From CAYZJD01 sp964478455 (GTDB lineage: Bacteria > Acidobacteriota > Terriglobia > Bryobacterales > Bryobacteraceae), in contig CAYZJD010000165.1 in the NCBI GenBank assembly GCA_964478455.1, positions 1 to 9,507 of the forward strand: 9,507 bases of DNA, read 5' to 3'. The first letter of the stretch is position 1. Every line of letters starts with the position of its first letter. Below the pieces are notes generated by a model. That model made no database searches. It saw nothing but the letters and a program-made list of their open reading frames with translations, and was not told the DNA's origin. The translations under genes were made by a program, and so were the position numbers. Below, piece by piece: positions 1 through 6,110 of this stretch.

Positions 1-624
1 TCCTTCTTCCTCCAGAATCACGTCGAGGGCCTCGTGTTCCAGCCCGTCAAGACGTTCTCCGCGGCCGAAGCCCGCATCGAGAGCGGAGGCGGCGGCCCCG
101 CTGAGGCGCACTTCTTCGTCGCCGTATGCGCGCTTCAGCCCCAGACCGGCGCGCCGACGTTCGTCTATCTACCGCGCGCGGCCAACATCCTGCGCGAGCG
201 CGAGCAGCACATCGCCGCGCTCGAATCGGAGCTCGAAGCCCTCAAGGGGGAACAGCGGAGCCTGCTCGAAGCGCACCGGCGCCAGACTGAGGAACTGGAG
301 GAACGCAACCGCTGGGCGCGGAGCCTCGACGCGGAGATCGAGCGCGCCCGCGCCGCCATCGGTGCGCTTCAGGGCGAGCTGGAGGCGATGGGTCGCAACT
401 ACCAGGCGAAGGCCGCCGAGCTCCAGGCCAAGTGCGAGGAGCTGGCCAAGTGCGTGGAGGCGCTGCACCGGGCGGAGAAGACCATCGAGGAGCGCACCCA
501 GTGGGCGCTCAACCTGAAGCTCGAGATCCAGACCCTGGAAACGCAGTTGAGCCGCTTCCGCGCCTCGCGCTGGGTGAGGCTCGGCAAGAGCATCGGCCTG
601 GGCCCGGAGGCGCGTGACCGTTGA
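1..624 (+). CDS. C-terminal part of a probable SAM-dependent methyltransferase with coiled-coil tail (5' end outside window)
   Basis: The frame is open from base 1, so the gene begins upstream; the GTG at 34 is in frame but is probably not the start. The 207 visible residues fall into three parts. Residues 1-45 (QNHVEGLVFQPVKTF, then AHFFVAVCAL) look like the last strands of a class I methyltransferase of the kind found in polysaccharide loci. That is inference from memory, because the SAM-binding region is not in view. Residues 60-185 form a long, charged, heptad-like coiled coil rich in E, L, A and R. The motif EER-x2-WA-x2-L-x2-EI occurs at about 100 and again at about 163. The end (ASRWVRLGKSIGLGP) is a basic amphipathic tail of a type often seen on membrane-associated glycan enzymes. 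The stop overlaps the GTG start of the next gene, so the two are probably translationally coupled. A coiled-coil protein with another N-terminal domain is the alternative. Confidence 0.6.
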   Translation, partial: SFFLQNHVEGLVFQPVKTFSAAEARIESGGGGPAEAHFFVAVCALQPQTGAPTFVYLPRAANILREREQHIAALESELEALKGEQRSLLEAHRRQTEELEERNRWARSLDAEIERARAAIGALQGELEAMGRNYQAKAAELQAKCEELAKCVEALHRAEKTIEERTQWALNLKLEIQTLETQLSRFRASRWVRLGKSIGLGPEARDR

Positions 625-2956
625 GATGCCCGGCCGCCTGCTGCGTTCGCTGCCGCTCCTGCTGCTCTCGCCGTTCCTGATCCTGATCGCGGCGTTCGCA
701 CTGGCGCTGGCCGACTTGCTGTGGGTGATCCGGCCGCGCCGCAAGCCGGGCGCGGACGCGCGGCCCTCGTCACGTGCCGCGAGCATCGTGATTCCCACCT
801 GGAACGGCCGCGACCTGCTTGAGAGGTACCTGCCCTCCGTCGTCGCCGCGGCCGCGCGCAACAGCGGGAACGAGATCATCCTCGTGGACAACGCTTCGAC
901 CGACGGCAGCGCCGGGTTCGTCCGCGAGAACTTCCCCGGCGTGAAGGTGCTCGAGATGCCGCAGAACCTCGGCTTCGGCGGCGGCTCGAACGCGGGCGTA
1001 CGCGCGGCGCGACACGACATCGTCGTGCTGCTCAACAACGACATGCGCGTCGCCCCTGACTTCCTCGAGCCGCTCGTCGAGGGCTTCACCGACGAGAAGG
1101 TGTTCGCCGTCTCCTGCCGGATCTACTTCACGGACCCGGCGAAGGCACGCGAGGAGACGGGCCTGACGCAAGGGTGGTGGGAGAGCGGTTCGCTGCGAGT
1201 GCGCCACCGCGTGGATGAAGGCGTGGACCGGCCGTTCCCGTGCTTCTACGCGGGCGGCGGTTCCTCGGCGTTCGACCGGCGGAAGTTCCTCGAGCTGGGC
1301 GGATTCGATCCGCTGTTCGAGCCGTTCTACCTGGAGGACACGGACCTCGGCTACAGGGCGTGGAAGCGCGGCTGGAAGGTCCTGTACGAGCCGCGGAGCG
1401 TGGTCTGGCACGAGCACCGGGGGACGATCGGGCGGCGGTTCGCGGCGAACGAAGTGCTCCACGTCATCGCAAAGAACTTTGCATTGTGGAGCTGGAAGAA
1501 CGTCCACGCGTGGCCGCGCCTCCTCTCGCACTTCTTCTTCAGCTTGACCGGCGCCGCCGTCAGCGCCGTCGCCGGCGAGTCGCCCGAGCGCCCCACTCTC
1601 GATGGCCTGTGGCGGGCCTTCCGCCAGCTCCCGCGGGCGGCGCGTTCGAGGTGGACTGCGCGGGACCTCGCGGTCGTAGATGACGCCGAGGCGTTCCGCC
1701 GTCCTCTGGGCGGCTACTTCCGCGATCGCTTCGCCGAGATGCCGCCGGAGCCCGATCGCTTGCGCGTCCTGTTCGTCTCGCCCTACCCGATCGTGCCGCC
1801 GGTGCACGGCGGCGGCGTGTTCATGTACCAGACGCTCGGCGATCTGGTGCGCCGCGCCGAAGTTCACCTGGTCGCCTTGCTGCACTACCCGTCGGAGCTT
1901 CCGCAGCACCAGTGCCTGAAGCAGCTCTGCGCTTCGGCCGAGTTCGTCGTGAAGACCGGCGGAGGGCCGGCGGCGATGGGGTCGCTTCTGCCGCACGCGG
2001 TGCGCGAGTTTGCCCGCGACGATCTCGCGTGGCTCATTCACCGGCAGCTCTATCTCCGCGAGATCGACGTCCTCCAGCTCGAGTACACGCCGATGGCGCA
2101 GTACGCCGGCGACTATCGCCGCATCGCCAGCGTGCTGTTCGAGCACGACATCTACTTCCAGTCGGTCGCCCGGAGCTGGAACGGCGCGGGCGGCTTCCGC
2201 GCTAAGGCCAAGGCGGCCTACGAGTACCTGCGCGCGCTGCGCTACGAAACCCGCGTGTTGTGCCGCATGGACAGCGTGCAGGCGTGCAGCCGCGAGAACA
2301 AGGAGTACCTGCTGTCGTTCGTGCCCGAGCTTGACGGCCGGGTGGAAGACGGCCTGCGCGCGGGCATCGACACGTCGCGCTACGTGTTCCGCCCGGGCGG
2401 CCGCGAGCCGGACACGATGCTGTTCCTCGGCAGTTTTCGCCACTTGCCGAATCAGGCCGGTCTCCGTTGGTTTGCCGAGCGCGTGCTTCCCCTTGTGGCT
2501 GCGCGCCGCGCGGAGGCGCGGTTGATCGTCGTAGGTTCGGACCCGCCGCCTTCGCACACGCTGTCCTCTTCAGACGGCATCGAGCTGCGCGGTTTCGTCG
2601 AGGACGTGCGTGAGCCGCTCTCCCGTTATGCGCTGTTCGTCTGCCCTGTGGTGAGCGGCTCGGGCGTGCGCGTCAAGCTGCTGGAGGCGTTCGCGGCAGG
2701 CATTCCGGTGGTTTCGACGCGCCTCGGCGCGGAAGGCCTCGCCAGGGTGGATGGGGAAATCTGCGCGCTCGCCGACGAGCCCGAGGAGTTTGCGCGCAAG
2801 ATCATCGAGCTTCTCGAAGTCCCCGACCGCGCCGTCGCGATGGCCGCGCGCGCAAGGGCCGAAGTCGAAGCCCATTGGGACATGAGCGCGGTCACCGCCC
2901 GCCTGGTCGAGAGCTACCGCGAGGTGGTCCGCCGGAAGCGCGCCGAAAGCGGATGA
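614..2956 (+). CDS. Membrane-anchored bifunctional glycosyltransferase, GT2-GT4 fusion
   Basis: A 780-residue protein carrying two glycosyltransferase modules. Residues 12-38 are strongly hydrophobic and followed by RPRRK, giving a membrane anchor with the rest predicted to be cytosolic. Residues 56-290 are a GT-A fold GT2 domain of the rhamnosyltransferase type: SIVIPTWNGRD, VDNASTD, NLGFGGGSN, LLNNDM in place of DXD, and the acceptor/base region FYLEDTDLGYRAW followed by WHEHRG. Residues 381-775 are a GT-B fold GT4-like domain: RVLFVSPYP-x6-GGG near the start, then FLGSFRHLPNQAGLRWF, GFVEDV and SGSGVRVKLLEAFAAGIPVVST. E691 fits the second Glu of the GT4 EX7E motif; the first is not present. 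The enzyme probably adds two successive sugars from nucleotide-sugar donors to a lipid-linked surface glycan; donors and acceptor cannot be read. The GTG at 614 follows GGAGG by only 3 bases, and an in-frame ATG at 626, one base after the upstream stop, is an equally possible start. Confidence 0.92.
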   Translation: MTVEMPGRLLRSLPLLLLSPFLILIAAFALALADLLWVIRPRRKPGADARPSSRAASIVIPTWNGRDLLERYLPSVVAAAARNSGNEIILVDNASTDGSAGFVRENFPGVKVLEMPQNLGFGGGSNAGVRAARHDIVVLLNNDMRVAPDFLEPLVEGFTDEKVFAVSCRIYFTDPAKAREETGLTQGWWESGSLRVRHRVDEGVDRPFPCFYAGGGSSAFDRRKFLELGGFDPLFEPFYLEDTDLGYRAWKRGWKVLYEPRSVVWHEHRGTIGRRFAANEVLHVIAKNFALWSWKNVHAWPRLLSHFFFSLTGAAVSAVAGESPERPTLDGLWRAFRQLPRAARSRWTARDLAVVDDAEAFRRPLGGYFRDRFAEMPPEPDRLRVLFVSPYPIVPPVHGGGVFMYQTLGDLVRRAEVHLVALLHYPSELPQHQCLKQLCASAEFVVKTGGGPAAMGSLLPHAVREFARDDLAWLIHRQLYLREIDVLQLEYTPMAQYAGDYRRIASVLFEHDIYFQSVARSWNGAGGFRAKAKAAYEYLRALRYETRVLCRMDSVQACSRENKEYLLSFVPELDGRVEDGLRAGIDTSRYVFRPGGREPDTMLFLGSFRHLPNQAGLRWFAERVLPLVAARRAEARLIVVGSDPPPSHTLSSSDGIELRGFVEDVREPLSRYALFVCPVVSGSGVRVKLLEAFAAGIPVVSTRLGAEGLARVDGEICALADEPEEFARKIIELLEVPDRAVAMAARARAEVEAHWDMSAVTARLVESYREVVRRKRAESG

Positions 2957-2969
2957 TCTGAGCACTCGG

Positions 2970-3926
2970 ATGGTGACCGCGGCCCAAGCGATATGCTTCC
3001 TCCTGCCGCTGGCGATGCCCGCGGCTGAGCTTGGGACACTCGAAGGCTACGTATTCCGGGAGGCCGACGGTGGTCCGCCGCGACGGCCGTTGACGGTGGA
3101 GTTGATCGACCAGGGGCGGACCCGGTACCGCCAGACCACGCGGAAGGACGGCACCTTCGGGTTCAACAGGGTGCGGGAGGGGCGCTACACGATCCGGGTT
3201 CGGTTCAGCGACTTCATCATCGTGGAGGAGGCCGTCACCGTGACGAGCACGGAGAGGAACTTCGCCGCGGTGATGCTGCCGAAGCGGCGGGCCGGGGTGC
3301 AGACGTTCGGGACCGTTACCGCCGATCAACTCGCGGCGCAATCGGACCGCAGGCTGCAAAAGAAACTGCGGCAGGCGGCTGCGCTGGCGGCCAGGCTGGA
3401 CTTTGCCGGAGCTGCCCGGCTTTATGAAGAGGCGGTGACAACTGGCGCCCACCCGGACGTTTGGGATGCGCTCGGGGTGCTGTATCTCCACATGGGAAGG
3501 AAGCAAGAGGCGTTTCAGGCCTTCGAGAAGGCTATCGGGCAGGACCCGAAATCCCTGCTTCCTTACGCGCATCTGGCCGCGGTCTACCTCGAGGAGCGCC
3601 GCTACAAGGAACTGGCGGAGGTGGCCGCTCGCGCGCTGGCGATCGACGCGAACTGGCTGACCGGACGTACATACCTGGCCGAGGCGCAGGCGGGAACGGG
3701 CGATCTGGGAGCGGCCCGGCAGTCCGCCGAAAGAGCCTCCGAGCTTGCGCGGGGCAAGGCGCCCGGACCCTACCTGGTGCTGGCGAAGATCGAGTGGGCC
3801 CGGCGGCATTGCGACCGCGCGCGGCAGCACCTGGAACACTATCTCGCACTCAACACGTCCGTGCGAGCGCTGCCGGAGATGCTAAAGTCGCTGGAGATGG
3901 TGCGGACGTGCCGGCCCGCGCCTTAA
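2970..3926 (+). CDS. Exported TPR protein with carboxypeptidase-regulatory-like N-terminal domain
   Basis: A 318-residue protein. Residues 1-19 form a signal peptide (hydrophobic AICFLLPLAMPAA, likely cut after the last Ala), although the n-region has no positive charge. Residues 22-103 look like a CarboxypepD_reg/transthyretin-like beta sandwich: GTLEGYVF, then RKDGTFGFNRVREGRYTIRV. Residues 130-300 form about five TPR-like helical hairpins. The clearest is 161-193, with WDALGVLYLHMGRKQEAF and AFEKAIGQDP; the next are at about 197-227, 228-261 and 265-298. TPRs bind proteins, and this domain pairing is common in Acidobacteriota envelope proteins. The gene lies 13 bases after the glycosyltransferase and may be in the same transcript, which would fit a scaffold in envelope or polysaccharide assembly (inference). 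No clear ribosome binding site precedes the ATG. The domain calls are firm and the cellular role is unknown. Confidence 0.85.
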   Translation: MVTAAQAICFLLPLAMPAAELGTLEGYVFREADGGPPRRPLTVELIDQGRTRYRQTTRKDGTFGFNRVREGRYTIRVRFSDFIIVEEAVTVTSTERNFAAVMLPKRRAGVQTFGTVTADQLAAQSDRRLQKKLRQAAALAARLDFAGAARLYEEAVTTGAHPDVWDALGVLYLHMGRKQEAFQAFEKAIGQDPKSLLPYAHLAAVYLEERRYKELAEVAARALAIDANWLTGRTYLAEAQAGTGDLGAARQSAERASELARGKAPGPYLVLAKIEWARRHCDRARQHLEHYLALNTSVRALPEMLKSLEMVRTCRPAP

Positions 3927-3935
3927 GATCGCCGT

Positions 3936-4742
3936 ATGCCCTCCGTGCGCCTGATCCACTGGCACGCCGCCGTGGCCGAGGAACGCGCCGCGCGCTTGCG
4001 GGCCGCGGGCTGGGAAGTGGACGCGAGCCGGTTCAACGGTCCCGCCGGCCTGCGCTCGCTTCGCGAGAACCCGCCGCTCGCGGTGGTGATCGATCTGTCG
4101 CGCCTGCCGATGCAGGGCCGCGATGTCGGCCTCGCCGTGCGCCAGTTCAAGTCCACCCGCTTCGTTCCGATCGTGTTCGTCGGCGGGCCGCCGGAGAAAG
4201 TGGCGCGCGTGCGCCAAAGCTTGCCGGACGCGGCCTTCACTTCGTGGGAAACCATCCGCCGCGATCTGAGGCGCGCCGTCGCGCATCCGCCGCGCGACGT
4301 TGTGGCGCCGGGCTCGCTGTTGGCCGGCTACTCCGGCACGCCGCTCGCGAAGAAACTGGGCATCAAGCCGGACTCGGTGGTGGCGCTCGCCGGGGCGCCG
4401 GACGGCTTCAAGAAGACGCTCGGCGATCTGCCCGGCGGGGTGAAGCTCACCGCTCGGGCCACGGCGTCCACGGATCTGATCCTGTGGTTCGTCAGCTCAC
4501 GCAAGGAACTTGGACGCGGCATCCGCCGCATGGCCGGCCTCACTGGAAAGGCAGGGATATGGATCGCCTGGCCGAAGAAGACCTCGGCGCTCGCCTCGGA
4601 CCTGACCCAAGCCGCTGTGCGCGAGGCGGGCCTGGCCAGCGGGCTGGTCGATTACAAGGTTTGCGCGATTGACGCAGACTGGTCGGGTCTGAAGTTCGCG
4701 AGCAGAAACCTGAGCGCCTGGGCTCGGGGCAGATTAGACTGA
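3936..4742 (+). CDS. Receiver-like domain fused to DUF3052 domain, function unknown
   Basis: A 268-residue soluble protein with no signal or membrane segment. Residues 3-118 have the alternating strand/helix pattern of a CheY-like receiver: beta-1 VRLIHWH, beta-3 LAVVIDLSRLPMQGRDV with D53 at the phospho-acceptor position, and beta-4 PIVFVGG. The acidic pair expected after beta-1 is absent (HWHAAV) and the conserved Lys after beta-5 is replaced (AAFTSWE), so it is probably a non-phosphorylated pseudo-receiver. Residues 129-262 match my memory of the DUF3052 family: AGYSGTPLAKKLGIKP near its start, LILWFVSSRKEL, GIWIAWPKK, and GLVDYKVCAIDADWSGLKF near the end. DUF3052 proteins are usually stand-alone; no biochemical role is known to me. 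The ATG lies 9 bases after the TPR gene stop, so co-transcription is likely. The stop is 2 bases from the stop of the opposing gene. Confidence 0.82.
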   Translation: MPSVRLIHWHAAVAEERAARLRAAGWEVDASRFNGPAGLRSLRENPPLAVVIDLSRLPMQGRDVGLAVRQFKSTRFVPIVFVGGPPEKVARVRQSLPDAAFTSWETIRRDLRRAVAHPPRDVVAPGSLLAGYSGTPLAKKLGIKPDSVVALAGAPDGFKKTLGDLPGGVKLTARATASTDLILWFVSSRKELGRGIRRMAGLTGKAGIWIAWPKKTSALASDLTQAAVREAGLASGLVDYKVCAIDADWSGLKFASRNLSAWARGRLD

Positions 4743-4744
4743 CC

Positions 4745-5281
4745 CTACTTCTTCAGGTGGTCCTTCAGCCGGCCGGTGATGCGGCGGGCGACGCGGTCCA
4801 TCTCGTCCGCGCTGGTGTTCTTCGGCTTCTCGAAGGTGGACCAGAGCACCGCGCGCGTCTTGCGGTCCACCAGGAAGATGGTCCCCTTGCCTCGGCCAAA
4901 GCTGGAGATGCGCACGCGGGCCTCCTCTTTCCACTCGGGGGGCTGGCGCTTCTGTTCAACGGCCTTCGCGGGCGCGGCGGCCTGCTCGGCCTCCGCGGGT
5001 GGTTTCTCTGGGGCAGGCGGCGCCGGCGGCGGATACAACTCCGTGTACTTCAGCTCGAAGGCCTGGCCGAGCCGGTCCGTGAACAGCGCATCGGCGGCCT
5101 GCGGATCGGTCACCACCCGGAAAAGGCCTTCGCCCGTGAGGCGGTTCGCGAGGTACTGGTCCAGGCCGCCCAACATCGGCAACAGGTACACGGATTGGAT
5201 CTCCGCGAAAGACGGCTTCTCGGCGCCGGACCCAGCAACGCACACAATCGAGCACAATAACAGGAGGACAAGCCGTTTCAT
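4745..5281 (-). CDS. Small exported protein of unknown function, split by a proline-rich linker
   Basis: A 178-residue protein from the ATG at 5281. AAGGTG lies just upstream of that ATG and can serve as a ribosome binding site. An in-frame ATG at 5293 would add MKVI and has no such site, and longer in-frame extension gives a non-signal-like N-terminus. Residues 1-20 (MKRLVLLLLCSIVCVAGSGA) are a good signal peptide; there is no convincing lipobox at either Cys. Residues 21-82 contain IQSVYLLPMLGGLDQYLANR, then VVTDPQAADALFTDRLGQAFE. Residues 83-118 are a P/A/E-rich linker. Residues 119-178 contain ARVRISSFGRGKGTIFLVDR, AVLWSTFEKPK, then a basic helix ending KDHLKK. I recall similar conserved hypothetical proteins in Acidobacteriota, but no function. 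The two folded parts resemble an outer-membrane-associated subunit that handles nucleotide- or lipid-free ligands only in a very general way, so no role is assigned. Confidence 0.8.
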   Translation of the reverse strand: MKRLVLLLLCSIVCVAGSGAEKPSFAEIQSVYLLPMLGGLDQYLANRLTGEGLFRVVTDPQAADALFTDRLGQAFELKYTELYPPPAPPAPEKPPAEAEQAAAPAKAVEQKRQPPEWKEEARVRISSFGRGKGTIFLVDRKTRAVLWSTFEKPKNTSADEMDRVARRITGRLKDHLKK

Positions 5282-5356
5282 AATCACCTTCATGATAGAC
5301 GACGGCCGAAGCCAAAAAGTCGAAGCGATGGAAGAATCGCCCGCCGCAGTCATCCT

Positions 5357-5392
5357 CCGGCAGGACTGCCGGCGTGGCGCGCAAGACTGCGC
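5357..5392. promoter_or_regulatory. Two imperfect palindromes spaced 21 bp, possible operator upstream of the GT2 gene
   Basis: In the 127-base divergent spacer, CCGGCAG-GA-CTGCCGG (5357-5372) is a perfect 7-bp inverted repeat. A second, weaker palindrome, GCGC-AAGACT-GCGC, follows at about 5379-5392. The shared cores CAGGACTGC (5361-5369) and CAAGACTGC (5382-5390) are exactly 21 bp apart, two helical turns. That fits a pair of sites on one face of the DNA, 17-52 bases before the ATG at 5409. No convincing sigma-70 promoter is visible beside it. A hairpin in the leader RNA is the alternative. Confidence 0.3.
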
Positions 5393-5408
5393 GGTCCACT
5401 CCCACTGA

Positions 5409-6095
5409 ATGTACAAAGACCAGCGAATTACCGTCATCATCCCGTGCCTGAACGAGGAGCAGGGCATCGAGCAGGTGCTCCGGAAGATGCCTGCATTCGT
5501 GGACGAGGTAATCGTGGTGGACAACGGCTCGACAGATCGCACCTCGGAGGTGGCGCGCTCATTCGGGGCGATGGTCATTCGCGAGCAGGTCCGCGGCTAC
5601 GGGCGCAGTTACAAGCGCGGCTTCTCGTTCGCCTCGGGCGATCTGATCGTCACTCTCGACGGTGATCACAGCTACCCGGTGGACGCGCTGTCCTACCTGC
5701 TCGAAGCGTTCCTGCACTTGCAGGTCGATTTCCTGAACGCGTCTCGCTTCCCCGTGCGCGACCGCCAGTCGATGAGCTTCAAGCACAAGGTGGGGAACCT
5801 GATCCTCTCGCTGGCAATGTCACTGCTGTTCCTGCGCTGGGTGCGGGACTCGCAATCCGGGATGTGGGTGTTGCGCCGGTCGATCCTCCGCGACATGAAC
5901 CTGGAGTCGGACGGCATGTCGTTCTCCGAGGAGATCAAGGTGGAAGCGATTCGCAACCCGGCGATCCGCTTCGGCGAGATCTCCATCATGTACTCCTCCC
6001 GCCTGGGCGAGATCAAGCTGAATCCGTGGCGCGACGGGCTGTACAACTTGTGGTTCCTGGTGAAGAAGCGTTTCGCGCGGCGCCCCCGCACGTAG
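5409..6095 (+). CDS. GT2 glycosyltransferase, dolichol-phosphate mannosyltransferase-like (DPM1/GtrB-like)
   Basis: A 228-residue protein. It most likely moves a sugar from a nucleotide donor to a polyprenyl phosphate or a lipid-linked acceptor on the inner face of the membrane. Visible motifs, in order: VIIPCLNEEQGIEQVL (9-24), VIVVDNGSTDRT (34-45), a GYGRSYKRGF segment (63-72), and LDGDHSYPVD (83-92) with the metal-binding DGD. Then SQSGMWVLRRSIL (148-160) and FSEEIKVEA (172-180), the usual position of the catalytic acid, follow. There is no C-terminal multi-helix membrane domain; only a hydrophobic stretch at 131-145 and a basic C-terminal helix (LYNLWFLVKKRFARR) suggest membrane contact. 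The length fits short single-domain DPM1-like enzymes. The ATG has no strong ribosome binding site. The gene is divergent from the exported protein gene at 5281 and converges on the next gene with 15 bases between stops, so it is probably transcribed alone. Confidence 0.9.
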   Translation: MYKDQRITVIIPCLNEEQGIEQVLRKMPAFVDEVIVVDNGSTDRTSEVARSFGAMVIREQVRGYGRSYKRGFSFASGDLIVTLDGDHSYPVDALSYLLEAFLHLQVDFLNASRFPVRDRQSMSFKHKVGNLILSLAMSLLFLRWVRDSQSGMWVLRRSILRDMNLESDGMSFSEEIKVEAIRNPAIRFGEISIMYSSRLGEIKLNPWRDGLYNLWFLVKKRFARRPRT

Positions 6096-6110
6096 CGGAA
6101 TCCGGAGCTC

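Noticed and set aside
770..2557. A 595-codon open frame on the minus strand opposite the GT2-GT4 gene
   Set aside because: Its codon use and composition (runs of R, A, E and H) are those of an antisense shadow in GC-rich DNA, while the plus-strand frame carries clear enzyme motifs throughout.
3461..4672. A 403-codon plus-strand frame spanning the TPR gene and the receiver-DUF3052 gene
   Set aside because: It is rich in R, G and A with no domain pattern, and it overlaps two genes whose own frames show recognisable folds.
5286..5330. A sigma-70 promoter for the gene at 5281 using TATCAT just before the start
   Set aside because: No -35 lies at a proper distance (candidates are 12 or 21 bases away), and its start point would fall inside the ribosome binding site.
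6096..6110. A bidirectional terminator between the DPM1-like gene and the gene at 6111
   Set aside because: Only a 3-bp CGG/CCG palindrome is present and there is no T-run in either direction.
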